Source: Ceratotherium simum simum (lineage: Eukaryota > Chordata > Mammalia > Perissodactyla > Rhinocerotidae). Taken from it: DNA of 64,000 bases. The translations under genes were made by a program, and so were the position numbers. Below, piece by piece: positions 50,537 through 63,812 of the stretch. Under the pieces are notes generated by a model. It was given only the letters and a program-made list of their open reading frames with translations, was not told the DNA's origin and did no database searches. Each line of letters begins with the position of its first letter. Positions within the stretch are counted from its first letter, which is position 1. The stretch spans positions 62,001 to 126,000 of the forward strand of contig NW_004454290.1 of assembly GCF_000283155.1 (NCBI RefSeq), in the 5' to 3' direction.

Positions 50537-51580
50537 AGAGTCAAGTTTTAACTATTCAGCAAATTTTATACTTTTTATGTAAAATGTGTGCTTTCACACA
50601 TTTTGTCCTTTAAATGTAGAACATATTATAACATAAGGACATTTTACATATGAGGAGAACAAGGCTCAAAGAAATTAAGATGTTCTGGCTTTTTACTATC
50701 AACGATACTCCAAGAAGGCTAGGCAGATGTGGGAAGCAATTTTTAGAACAAATTTCATCATATTTCACTGCTTGAAAGATTGATTATTCAAAAACAAATA
50801 TGCAAACCGATAAGAGCAAAGAAGCATCCAAAGATGTTTAGTTGCAAGGAACAGAAGAAGAAAATCTGACTATCTATCCCTACTCCTCCTACTATCAGCG
50901 TTCCCTTTCCTAAGATGACAGGTAACCTTGGACCCCTCCATTCTAAGGCAAACTTTAGTGGCCTTTTCCATCCCTGATTCGCCCCCCTCATTCTGCCTAT
51001 TGAAATGTCTTTACTTGGGGTTGTTCAGTCCTTCCTTTGTTTGAGATTGGAACCTCATGGAGTCTCCTTCCTATATATACGTATGTCCTTCCCATACTAT
51101 CCTGCCTTAGCTTTCAAATTCATTGCCAGAAAATCATGCCTATTTATTCTCTTCAAGGCAGCTACTAACATTGACTAATTGCTGAAGTCAATGCTGTCTA
51201 ATTGATGACTAATAGCTCAAGTAATCTAAGCAAAAGGATTTAGTTAATATTAATACAGTGTCCCAGAGCTAAAGTTCCCTAATGACCGGAAAATCCATGG
51301 AAAACTCCTTCAGTTACTCCCCTTGCCATACAGGATCATTCCAAGAGTCCTCTGTTAGCAAGAACTTATTATCTAGTCTATGTTTACCTCTATGGCTTTA
51401 TTATCACCATTTTTTTTTCATTATTATCATCCATTTCTCATATGTGCCTAGTTGTGCACTCCGAAGCTAATCAATTATCTGCTGGTCCTCAAAGTGACAT
51501 GATTCTGTATTCTGCAATGTTTTCTCATGTGCTGCTTCTTCTCTTTGGAATAGCTCGTCTCTTTTATTTTATTTTCATAT
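50537..51580. other. Downstream flank of the OR10K1-like gene, nothing recognised
   Basis: No gene. Would include its 3' UTR. Confidence 0.4.
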
Positions 51581-51589
51581 TTTATCTCA

Positions 51590-52265
51590 TATTTCAGCAC
51601 AACCTCAGATACTCTCTCACTTTCACTCTAAAACATTCTTGTCTCCCTGTCACACTCTGTCAATGGTATTAGACTCTGCCTTCTCTGTGTTCTCATAGCA
51701 CCCAGGATGCATTTTATTATGTCTCTTATTACTTCAACAAATATTTATTTATTACTTACTATGTACCAGATGCTGCTTAGGCTACTGCAAACTGATGATG
51801 AGCAAAATACATGTGGTCTCTGTCCTCATAGAATTAGGGCCTGGTTTGAAAGAGACCCAGTAAAGAAATAAATTCAGGGAAACATAATTTACCACAAGTT
51901 GACATCTATTCTCTGAAGGAAAATTATATGCAGGAGCTAGATGAGAGAATATTAAAATAAACTTAATTTAGATTGAATGGTGTAGAGCTGGCCTCCCTGG
52001 GGAGATGGCATGGAATTTATAAGCTGAAGGGTAAGTAGAATTCACTATGTAAAGGGAATTATTTGGGGAGATCCTTTTAGACAGAAGGAACAACATGTAC
52101 AAAAGCCCTGAAGCAAGAAAGAGCTGGATGAGTTAGAGGCAAGCAAAGGCCACATAACTGTTCATTGTCTCTCCCTAGAATGAATTTGAATTTCCTGAAG
52201 GCATGGATTTTATATAAACAGAACATTTTTGGCCCTGTTCTTTCTATAGTGCCTGAAATAAAAGG
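51590..52265 (+). repeat. Ancient interspersed repeat fragments (L2-like)
   Basis: Passages such as CAACAAATATTTATTTATTA at 51736-51755 and CAAAAGCCCTGAAGCAAGAA at 52099-52118 are of the kind seen in old mammalian repeats. Not resolved further. Confidence 0.45.
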
Positions 52266-52299
52266 GACATTGGTATTATGAGTAGCCTGGCCTATTCTG

Positions 52300-52640
52300 C
52301 CATTTCTGCCCCAAAGCTTGCTGAGCCATTGTCATGCCCTGCCTTAGTGTATGCCAGCTCTATTCTCTCAGGTAGTCAGGTCACTCACCTGAAAGTGACT
52401 TTTGCCTTTCTTTTTTTTTTCTTTCTTACACCACATGTTTCATCAGCCAGTAAGTCCTATAGATTCTACTGGCTTGCAGGTTTTTCAGTCATAGCCCTTC
52501 TCCATTTCTACAGTCTCATTCTATCTCATTTCTATCACTGCAAGAACTTCAAAACAGCAGTAAGTAGGATAGCTGAAATTAATCCAGGTCTCCTGTTATT
52601 CTTAGTCTGGTTCTCCGCCCACCTTGCCATGCTGTCACCC
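52300..52640 (+). mobile_element. L2 ORF2 C-terminal fragment
   Basis: Reads through as K-S-Y-R-F-Y-W then H-C-K-N in one open frame. The same motifs recur at 53590-53880, as expected for L2 copies. Confidence 0.6.
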
Positions 52641-53579
52641 CTTGTTCTTGGTCTCCCTTGAAACACAGTTCTCTAAATGTGGTGTAGGGTCAGTGTTGCA
52701 AAGGCTTTCTGGAAAACATTTTATAAGGTAACTCTAGTGTCAATCCTAGGGACTAATGCTGGCTTGGAGGCTTCATTGGTATGACCATACTGTCATTCCT
52801 TAGGATTCTCATTTGTGGAATGGACTTTAGTTTTTTCCTCTATTCTTTCACTGAAACTATTCTGAGATTTAAGCAATCTTTCCTTCAGGAGAAGGGTGGG
52901 AAGACAAAGCTAGCAAGACCCTCAAATCCTATTTTATTTCCATGGTAGTAATTTAGTTTAGCTCTGTTCAACAGCTGCAGTCTCCTTGACCAAATCTGTT
53001 TAGTCATTTCACGAAATTGTGCTTTTGTTCACCAATGGAGGAAGTGAAGTAGCATGAAAGCATCTGCATAAATCCAATCTTAATACTAATAACATCACTC
53101 AAAGAATAAACTATCCATTTGGATTCCTGGAAAGGTAGGGACTCCCACAGATTTCTATTTCAGACAACATGGAACTGAAAATCTAATTTGTTGTCCTCTC
53201 CTGAGAGTTGTATGTCCTTGGGCAATGTTGTACCCTATCTGAATCATTTTCCATAGCTGTAATAATAACTTACATATTTACGCTGTCTCATGTTTTACAA
53301 ACATTTTTAATAGAGTATTTTGTTTAAATTTCGCAACACTTTCCTGTAATAGTTATTATCAATTTCATTTTTCAGATGAAGTAATTGCAAACTAGAGAAG
53401 TTTTATCTTGTCCAAGTCACACAAAAACAAGGGATAACACTGTGACTCAAACCATGGACTGACCTGATTCTATATCCTTTGCTTTAAACTAGCTTGCCAT
53501 CCCTTACCAGGCCAGAGTGTGGCTATCTGGATCAACTCTCTGAGAAGACAATTCTAATAACTCTTGTGTGAAAGTCCAA

Positions 53580-54340
53580 ATTAAATTCACCATTTCTGCC
53601 CCCAAACTTACTCTGCTATCTTCATACCGTATCTTGGTCAATGTTAACTCCATCCACACAGGCAACCAAGCCACACACATGGAAGTCATTTTCTCCATTT
53701 TTTTTTTCCTCCCACCACACATTGAATCAGTCACTAAATCCTATAGATTCTACTGGCCTAAAGTCCCTCGGTCACATTCCTTCTCTGTTTCCTCTGTAAC
53801 AATCATTTTGTCTTCTTTGGATCACTGCAAGAATTTTCTGAGTCTGGTTGTCCGCAATCCGTTGCTCACATTGCTGTTAGCAATAGAGTCGTCATTGTGT
53901 GGATTACATTATATAAAATGGGTTCAACACTTAAAATAGTGTCTGCAATTTACTAAGTACTATTTAAATTTTGGTTGTTAGCATCATCAATGTCATCATC
54001 AGCATCTTTCTAAAATGAAAATCTCATCAGATAACGTCCCAGATTATAAATCCTCCAGTAGCTGCTAACAGATTTGAAGGTAGATTTTAACTCCTCAAGT
54101 TAAAATTTCTACCAAAGAACTTACTGTTCCAAATGGTGTCCTGTTTCATGCCTCCTTACTTTGACAAATATTACTCTATATTTTCCTGAAATCTATTCTG
54201 TCTCATTATTCATCTGCCTATTACTCAGATTTCCTAAGGAAGACTATCCTTACTTGAGCCCACATCACCTGACTAAAACAGATTTCATGATAGAAGTAAG
54301 AACTTAGTATATGCTTTTGGAATGAATGCATATGTAAATC
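53580..54340 (+). mobile_element. L2 LINE fragment
   Basis: Same L2 region as at 52300-52640 (KSYRFYW, DHCKNF) and continuing into later L2 sequence to about 54340. The pair is best explained as two L2 insertions. Confidence 0.6.
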
Positions 54341-54344
54341 GTGT

Positions 54345-57300
54345 CTCCATGTCCTGTAACTGAGTTACTTCCACACTACGTCGCATCCCCTACATTTGCT
54401 TTTTGCTGCTATTAGTGCTGGATCTCTGCCAGTCCATTGCTCTGTCATTTCTCACTACATACTCATCTTATTTGAAGTAGGGGCTAGAGTGCAGAATGGA
54501 AAAGCACAGGAAATTCTTGCCTCCAAGCAACGGTTGTAAAGCAGGAACTGCAGGAGGACGCCCATGGGAGGGGGTTACCAAGTCTTTTCTGCTGATAGTG
54601 TCCAGCAGCCTCCAGCTTTCTAATGAGTTACCTCAGTAGGGAGTCCAAAATAGGAAACTAACAAATTCCTCTAGTCTATTCCATGGTTTATCTTTTGGTC
54701 AGAGAGCTTCAAGGTCCATTTTCCCCTTGGATCATAGTTTCTAATTAAGGGAAGGCAGGATCTGTTTCAGGAAGAACGTGGTAATGGCTCCCTAGGGTAG
54801 TGAATGGCTTCTTGGGTAGTGAAATTGCCAAGCAGGGCATCTGCACTAACGCTGATAATAAGAAAAATGCCTTTTAATAAGACTTATTAGGGTTACCTGG
54901 GTCAGGCCATTCAGAAGAGGCACAATGAACATCGTTCTGAGGAGTGAGATGGTGATTCTTTTGTTATTAGTTTGAAAATTTTTAAGAGAGTGAGATGAAT
55001 ATTTAAATATACTGGGAGTGGTGCTCTTTGTGACAAATTACTTGGACATTTCCTTAAAGGCCCTGGGCTATGATTAAGAGAGAGGAAGACTACATTCCAC
55101 TGTACTCCAGGACTCACATTTTGGGGAACATGGAACTTTCACCTTGGTGAATTGGTTCTTTATTTCACAGATAGCTCAAAGTAAAAGACTCATTAAATCG
55201 TCTAAAATCATACAGCACAGTATGCCATCTCAAAGATGATAACTAGTTGTCTTTCATCTTATGTTCGATTCAGAAATTGTTGAGATATCTTTAGAATTGT
55301 GGTCTACATATACATGATAATGAAGGATTGAGGAGTAATAACAGAGAAGGTTGCTGGATGGGGAGACAAGAAAGTGCTCAGGCTGAGGTCTTAAGATTAA
55401 GAAAAAAAGGAAAACATTAGAGATATTGCAGAATGGTCATTAGAATTATCCATAGTATCAATCTCAAGAAGGAAGGAAAGAAGGAAATATTCCTTAGGGC
55501 TCTTATGTGTAATTCTGGGCTATATGTTTTACTTATGCTGCCCATTAACCCTGATAACACCCCAAATTGCAAAAGAGAAAATTAGGACTAAGGAAGAGTG
55601 AATTATTTGCTCAAGGAAAATGCTGAAGGAAGAACGTGAATTTGTGCCTTCATATCTAATGCTTTCTTCACAATGTAAATCTTTCTCTAGCCTTCTTTGC
55701 TCATTGGAATTATCTTTACCAGGTACATGACAAATGTAAACAAACCAGTTGCAATGATTTATTCATGTATTAATTTGATCAATTATTGATTTTTTCACAT
55801 AAATTTTGAGTATTTGCTATTTGCTAGGAACTCTGATGCTGATGAGGTTAGAGAGACTCGTGTAAATGCATCATTCCCAGCACATAAATTTTGTCAAATT
55901 AACAATAACATGGTGTCTGCCTTCTAAGATCTTGAATTGTCCCAGGCAAGAGAAATCATTATCTAGAATTGTCTAAAATGTGAGAAGTATATATGTTTCA
56001 TGAAGGCAGGGATCTTTATTTTGTTCTTGATATATCTCAAACTCGTAACGGAGTGGCTTCAACTTAGGGTGTACCCAATAAGTATTTGTCAAATTGAGAG
56101 AATGGCTATGGGAACTTGACTTGGCAGCAAATGACTTACTTTTCCCTAAGAGATATAAGATCTGCCTGAACATAAGAAAAGTCATTGCTGTGATATGACA
56201 TGGCTCACTGCATGCTAAATGAAATACATGATGTTCTGTGTGATTAAAATATTGGGATAAAATCTTGGAGCTGGAAGAGATGAGTTTTGAGTGTAGTAAG
56301 AAATCAAAATATCATGAGCCTTTTTCTTTCTCATAAGGAATCTGGAATAGGATAAATTTTTCTGAGATTATTATAGGGTTTTAAGTAATTAGATACTTGG
56401 TTAAATGTAAATTTTAATGTCCATGCATTTACCACTTCTTCCCAGTTGAACTATTTCAATACTCACTTTGCTATTTATTCTCCTATTTCTTGCCACCTTG
56501 TCCAAGCTGTTCTTGTGTCTGAAAAGCTATGCCTCTCATTCTCAGACCCCTGTATCTATAGCTGCCCAAATAACTCTTGAGAATCCTCTCCTCCAATTGC
56601 TCTTCTGAGACCAAAGTATTGAGGCAAAAAAATATTACAGACTTCTGCCTTGAATGGCTTTGCCTCTTCTAGTTTCTCCTTTCAGGCCCTACTATGAGAG
56701 AGGGAAGGCAAATGTTATTGAAAATAAGAGTATCATGGATATTTATCTTTCTTTTTAGAAACACTGAATCTCTTCCAGATTCCAGAGTTCTGCCTCTAGA
56801 GAAGAATCAGTCTTGTCAAAAACACCAGATATGGGAATCAGGGGGCCAGAAGAGGTAAAGAGTGTTATTTTCCAAGAAAGCTGTCAGCCACTGTGTTGTA
56901 TATTCTCTGTTCGTAGTTTCACCTGCAAGACAAAGTAAGAAATATAATCTAGTTGCCACCCAGCATGCTGTGCACATGCACACACACAGACTGAAACAAA
57001 AGATTCACTTTAAACAAGAGCTACTCATACTTTGTGTACTTCTCCCAATGTCTTCTCTGCTTCTCTTATCCCCTCTATTTGGGTTTTAAAATTGCTGGTG
57101 TTGACTCCCAACTCGATTATGTAATCTCAGTGATGTAATAAGCATAAAGTTTCAAAATCTCTGTCTTAGATTTATTTAGAGAGAAAAGAGCCTAGGAAGA
57201 AAAATAATAGTCAAAGAAAATAATTCCACTGATACAGCACTTCTTATGTAGCAGGTGATTTTAACATAGTTCAGACATGCTAACACATTTATCCTCACAA

Positions 57301-57950
57301 CAACCCATTTCTCAGATGAGAACACTATAACATGGAGAGGTTAAGTAAATTGTTCCAAGCCACACAATCAATAAATGGAAGAACTGAGACCCAAATCCAA
57401 GTTGACTGCCTCCAGATTCCATACTCCATCTACAAAACAATATTACCTTTCTTAAACCTAATACAAAAACCAAACAGAAGTTAGTATTATGACTTCCAAA
57501 TGTTCCTTATTATAAATACATCTTTATGCATAAATCTGTTATAATAAGGTAAATTTTCAAGAATGGAATTACTGGAACAAATTGGATGAATATATTCAAG
57601 GCTCTTGACAGATTTCACTAAATTTACTTTTTTTCCCAAAACATACATTTATTTTTAAAAAATTATTTCCAGGGTCTCCTAGGTTCACCCAGCAGTCCAT
57701 GTCTATCATCTTAGTTCTGCACAATCAGAGTTTATGTCCTAGAGGGATTGCAAGATCCACAAAGAAAAAGAAAATTTTAATCCGTAGGCACTGTTCGACC
57801 ATTTTGGAATAATTTTAAACAACAGTGGCTGAGATACTGTTAGATTTTAGAGTAATTCCCAGCTAAACCCCCAAATTAAGCCAAACACATTTTGCTGAAT
57901 TTCTTCGCATAAACTTTTAACCAATTTACAATCCAAATAACAAGTTGCTC
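54345..57950. other. Intergenic, nothing firm recognised
   Basis: No coding exon. Old repeat-like pieces around 55500-55640 and 57230-57440 (GATGAG... plus CACACAATC), not assigned. Confidence 0.35.
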
Positions 57951-57999
57951 ATCATATAATGCACATCACCACTGCTAATTTGATGAGTTTAAAGGTTCT

Positions 58000-59900
58000 C
58001 TCAGTTTAATTTTAATTTTCAGTATATTTTAAATGAACTGAAGCAAATTTTTTTATGTTTGATGTATTTTATTTCTATTTTATAAACTGTGTGCTATATG
58101 CCATTTTCTACTTAAGAATTTAGTTATTTTCTCCATCAATTTATAATGTTTTATATTAGTATTAACATTTTGATAATATTTTTGGTAATATTCCATTTGT
58201 TGTTTGTTTTCTAATACTTCTGGTTGTGCTTTTGTTGCAAATAAATATTTATTTTATATTGTCAAATTGCTGATTATTTATTACTCTTTCATAATCTGTC
58301 ACTATCTTTAAGCTTAGCTTTTAAACTTTTCTATCTAGTGACATATGTTTTCTATTTTTTTTTTTTTGCATTTTATTGATATATCCACAAGAGCTGTTCA
58401 ATATTATGTGAGTTGAAGATTTCAACTGATTTTTTTTTTATTTCTTAAAAAAATTCTGTTGAGTTATTATTGTATGTCAAAACAGTTTAAATGGCATTGA
58501 GATCATCTCATGTTTGACGGTTTGTTGAAATTTTCTGTGAAAACATATTGGCACAGTGTCTTTTTTGAGGGGTAGCTCTAGGATAACATCCTCTATTTCT
58601 TCTAAGAAAATTTGAAAGCTATTTTTCTTTTTACTGGGTCATATCTAGGAATTACTTTTCTAGAAAATTATGCATTTCTTCTAGACTTCCAAATTTCTTT
58701 GCAAAGATTTATACAAATGATTCTATTATGAAATTTGAAAATTTCTTCCTTGAAATGATGGTTTCATTTGCCATTTTTCACTATGTATATTTATGCTTTC
58801 TTTTATTTTTTTCTGCATAAAGTAGTAGTAGTTTGTATGTATTGTCTACTTTTTTCAAAGAGGTGATATATGTGTGCATGCATGCATGTATTGTAGTGTT
58901 TTTCCGTTTTTCCTTATCATTTTAATTTTAACTTTTATTATTTTTTCTTTGAGTTTTTCTTTAATTTATTGTTCTATTTTTTCACTTTCCAATATTTTGT
59001 AACTATTATTTTTAAAATTTTTATTTAAATGTATAATTAAGCTTTAAATTTCCTCTAATCACTGCATTTACCTTAACCAACATATTGTAAATGCAGAGTA
59101 TAATTGATATTATTTTCTAGAACTTATTTTATTTTACTTTGTATTTGCCCTTGACCCAACAGTTGTTTAACACTATATTACAATTCTCAGGGGGAAGATC
59201 CTTTTTACTTTACAACCCTTAATAATTTGTTATATTGGGATTAGGGGATACTGTTTGTATCCTTTCCATTTTGTCACGTTGGTTGAAGTTTCTGTTGTGA
59301 CTTAGTCAATATTCATAAATACTTTATATATCTTGAAAAAAGTATATACTCTTTTATTAAAATACAAGTTCAACATATACCTATAAGATATACTTTACTG
59401 GTTTTGTTGTTTTGTCTCTTAAATGCTTAGTTATCATTTTCTTCTCAATCTTTTTTAAACAGAGTGGTTTATTAAAGTTAGTTAAGTGGTTTACTAAAGT
59501 TTGTTAGTGTGTCTGCTTGTTTCTCTTCGTAAGTATTTTATAGCTTCTTTCTTATGAAGGTGGCACCTGTGTTTTTTGGGGGAACATAAATTCATATCTA
59601 TTATAGTTTCATTATGAATTGTTGCTGTTAGCATTGAAAGTATCTTTGCCATTGTTTTTGTTGTTGTTCATGTAATGCTCCTGATCTGAATTTTAAATTG
59701 CCAAACATCAGGATCACAACTCTGGCTTTTTTGGTTTCTGTGTGCTGGGTATAATTTCTCATCTCTTCAATTTTTAGCCTTTCTGAATTATTTTATTATA
59801 GTTGTGTCCCATATAATGCATAAAGTTAAATGCCGCTGTAAGAGTATACCTAATTTTTTAAATCTTTAGTCTCTTTTTCACAGGCTTTCACTATTTGTTT
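58000..59900 (-). mobile_element. Decayed L1 ORF2 (minus strand)
   Basis: AT-rich sequence whose complement follows L1 ORF2, for example 58960-59110 (TTTAAATTTCCTCTAATCAC region) and 59260-59350. Ends unclear. Confidence 0.55.
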
Positions 59901-61985
59901 GATCAGTTTTAAGTGATGACCACTGAGTCTCATCTATTATTTATGCAGCAAGAAGTAAGCTTTTCCTACTTCACAATTTCTCGCTTCATTTCCTTCTTAC
60001 TTTTTAATTGTGTTACTTAAGTACATAATATTTACGAAATATGTTTCCATCCATTGTCTCACTTGTTTGGGTCTTGGATCCACAATAGGTATATTTATTC
60101 AATGTCCACCACTTGTTCCTTGGTTGAAAGACTCTGCAGACAACTTTTGGTGAACAGAACTATTCACTTACTGACTTCATCAAGAAAAGCTAGTGTTTTT
60201 CAAATTCCTGGATCTTTAGTATATTTAAAACTATTTTTCTGTATCTTTAATATCCAAGCACAGTATGTCTGTGTATAAAAATCCTTGGTCAAATTTTCCC
60301 TCCTTGAATTTCTCAAAAATGTCTACACTCTTATCATGTATTTTATATTGCTGCCAAAATATATGATTTCCAAATGATTTTCTTGTTATTGTTAGTGATC
60401 AGAATTTTTGTTCAAAGGCACAGGTAATTTTTCATCATATTTAAGTGATAGTTTGAATAGGATATATATTAGACTTGACTATTTTTGATCAATGTTCATG
60501 AATATTTGGATAGTCACAAATATGAAAAAGATGAAAGGATGAAGAATCACTTGAATGTATAGTTACAGATGTTCTATTTCGGGGAAGTTTTCTTTAATAA
60601 TTTTTAATATTAAGTTTTTTTTAAACACACTCCAATACTTTGCATGTTGAATCTACTGTGTATTTCTTCTATGCCTGCTACTTTCTCTTTAATCCTAATT
60701 AAAATATTTTTCTACTTCATTTAAATATATTTAACTATGTTGGTTAGCTTTGCCAGAGTTTTCTTTTGTTTCTGGCTGTTTATGTCTTGATATTTTATGT
60801 TGTCATATTTTGTTGTACAGTTGTCATTTGCTGAACTCTATTAATTATTTGAATGATTTGATTCTTTTTCAAGTCCTTTGGTTTATTCTCTCTTTCTGTC
60901 TGTTCCTGTGTGTTTTATACCATGTTGCTTTGGCCGTTTTCCTTTTTCCTAATCTTGATCAAAGATAGATTTCTCTCATATAAATACTCGTTAACACATT
61001 GAATAAATAAGGAATTTAAAAAATTCTTTTTTTCTACCTTTTAGACCTTGATGGGAGGTTTGGATGTGCTGTAAATAGAATACATTTGATCTAAGATAAT
61101 ATACTCAATGGGATTCTTTATGGCTCAAAAGTCTTCTTGTTTTCCCTAATTATTAGTTTTTTTTAATCTATTCTTGCTAAAAAATCAAAATAGTTGATGT
61201 TTGTTTGCTTTTTTACTACAGAAAAAATCTTTCAAATCCATGACCCCAATTTACATTGCTTTTCATGTCCCCATGACCCATATACAGTGTTTTTTCTAAA
61301 AGCAGTTTATGTATCAGAATTCAGTGACTTTACCATGGACTGTGTTTTCTATTCGGTTGGTGGACACCACATGTATCTATAAATAGAGAAGATGATGAGT
61401 AAGGGAAGTGAAAGAGCAAGGTGGTAGGGATAATTCTGGTCACTTTGGAAAGTGGTTATTCTGTATATAAATACAGATAATGAGTCATTTGGTCTCATCA
61501 GTTTGAATCAGTTGAAAAATCAGTCTGCTTATTTTTCTGAATGTCAATATTGTAGTTGCTCAAAAAAGGGAACAAGTGAGACAAATAGTTATAATTTGCA
61601 ATCTAACTCAATCTACTTGTATTGAGTTTAATAGAACCTATCTCCCAAGCCTCTGTTCAGTTATATAATCTTCTCTTCTTTTTTTGTATATGTTTATGAC
61701 TATACTAAGTTTGAGTTGGAGATAGAGTGGGGCATTACTAGCATGATAACTCTAACTTGTCAGGTTGAAAATGCAAATAATTAATAATTTATAATTATTT
61801 TTACAAAAAAATTTTGCAATCTGTAATGTGTTCCAGGAACAGTTCAGGTTCCTAGGGAAGGACTAAACTAATGAGTACTAAATGGATCCTAATGCCCCAA
61901 AGACCTCTAGGTAGTGATTAAAATAGACACATACACACAAAAAAATTAAATCATCAATATTATATCTGTGAATTTAATCCAAAAT
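59901..61985. other. AT-rich region, possibly more decayed L1, otherwise nothing recognised
   Basis: No coding exon supported. Part of it may continue the minus-strand L1. Confidence 0.3.
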
Positions 61986-61989
61986 AACA

Positions 61990-63330
61990 TTTTAAAAATA
62001 GCTTAATATAGCAAAAATTCATGCATTTTGATTATAAGTTGATAGAGTTGTATAATCATCACCACAATCCAGTTTTAGAACATTTTCATTATCCCAAAAA
62101 CATACTTCTTGCCTGTTTCTGTCAAATCCCATTCTGCTCATAGCCTGTGGTCACAACTAATCTACTTTCTACCTGTATAGATTTTCTTTTACTAAACATT
62201 TCATAGAAATGGAATTTGCAGTGTAGTCTTTTGCACTTGGTTACTTTTACTCAGTATAATGTCTTTGCAGATAATTTATGTTATGGTATGTACCTCTAGT
62301 TCTTTTTTTTTATTGCTGAATAGAATTCAACTTTTCTTTATTCATTCATAAATTGACAGACATTTGGATATTTTCCTTTTTTGAGTTTTGTGAATAATGC
62401 TACTATGAACATTCACATAAAAGTCTTTGTGTGGCTAGTCTTCTCTTTGGTAGATTCCTATGAATGAGATAGCTGGTTTGTAAAGTAAGTTTATGATTAT
62501 TATTATAAAAAAAAACAAACTATTTTCCAAAGTGACTGCACAATTTTACATTTACAACAACAATATGTGAGGATTTTAGTGTCTCCCTACACTTACCAGC
62601 ATCTTTTAGTGTCTATCTTTTTAGTTATAGCCACTGTAGTGTGTGTGAACAGTCATCACATTGTGGTTTTAATTTGCATTTCCCTAACGACTAATAATGT
62701 TGAGTGTATTTTCATATACCTATTAGCTGCTGATAGCTTCATTGAAAGGTCTAAGTGTTTGCTCATTTTAATTGTGTGTTTCTCTTATCACTTTATTATA
62801 ATAATTACTTATATTTTTTGAGTACAAATTCCTCACCAGATATATATTTTGCAAACATATTTTTTTCCGTCTGCAGTGTGCTTCTTCATTCTCATAATGA
62901 TAGCTTTTGCAGTGTTTATTTCTGGACTTTCAATTTTATCCACTAGTCTATATGCATAACTATATGCAAGTACCATGCTGTCTTAATTACTCTATCTTGA
63001 CATTGTTTTGAATTCACAAAGTATACACCCTCAATCTTTGCTCTTCTTTTTCATGATTATTTTCTCTTTCTGTTTTCTTTCCATATAAATTTTATGATTA
63101 CCTTGTCAATTTTTACAAGGAAGCCTGCTAGAGTTTGATAGAATTTATGAATCAATTTACTCAGAATTGCCTCTTACTAATATTGAATCTTACAACCCAT
63201 GAACATGGATGCCTTTTCCTTTATTTAATTCTTAATATTTTCAACAGTGTTCGGTTTTCTGTGTACATGTCTTGCACGTCTCTTATTAAATTTAATCATA
63301 AATACATATATATGTATATTTTTGTTATTG
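61990..63330 (-). mobile_element. Old L1 fragment
   Basis: Minus-strand L1M 3' end and ORF2: AATCATCACCACAATCCAGT at 62053-62072, and TATTGCTGAATAGAATTCAA at about 62310-62329, with strong decay. Confidence 0.65.
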
Positions 63331-63376
63331 CAAGTAGAATTGTTTTCTTTATTTCATTTATGGATTGTTTGTTGCT

Positions 63377-63745
63377 AGTTGTAGTAGGCAGAATAACGGC
63401 CCCCAATGATGCCCATATATTAATTCCTGGAACCTGTGAATACGCTAGGTGACATGAAAAAGGAGAATTAAAGTTGCAAGATAGAATTAAGGTTGCTAAC
63501 CCTTGAGCTTTAGATAGAGAGATTATCTTGTATTATTTGAATGTGTCTGATGTAATCGCAGGATTCTAAAAAAGTGGAAGAAAGAATCAGAGAGTCGGAG
63601 AAAAAGATGTAACTCTGCTAGCTTTGAAGATAGAGGAGGGGGACTATGAATCAATGATCGTAAGAGACTGCCAGAAACTGGAAAAGGCAAGTAAAAGGCA
63701 AGATTCTTCTCTAGCACCTCCAGAAAGGGATACAGAACTGCACAT
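63377..63745 (+). mobile_element. Solo LTR-like fragment (MaLR type)
   Basis: Plus-strand passage starting near GTAGGCAGAATAACGGCCCC (63384-63403) and including TCCTGGAACCTGTGAATACG (63425-63444) and CTAGCACCTCCAGAAAGGGA (63711-63730), the kind of sequence I associate with old LTR elements of the ERVL-MaLR group. No internal retroviral coding sequence is seen. It ends about 55 bases before the OR10R2-like splice site. Confidence 0.5.
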
Positions 63746-63784
63746 CTCAGATTATTATATCAATGTACTGAACACGTTTTACTT

Positions 63785-63812
63785 CTTCCCTCTTTATTGC
63801 AGGTCACTGCAG
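63785..63812 (+). promoter_or_regulatory. Predicted 3' splice site of the OR10R2-like terminal exon
   Basis: A pyrimidine tract (TTCTTCCCTCTTTATTGC) runs into AG at 63801-63802, with a second candidate AG at 63811-63812. An exon starting at 63803 begins exactly on a codon boundary of the receptor frame and reads V-T-A-E-N-L-T before the first Met. Confidence 0.6.

Noticed and set aside
52278..53939. Two similar frames (both with KSYRFYW) as a duplicated gene
   Set aside because: The shared motifs are those of the L2 ORF2 C-terminal region, so two L2 insertions explain them.
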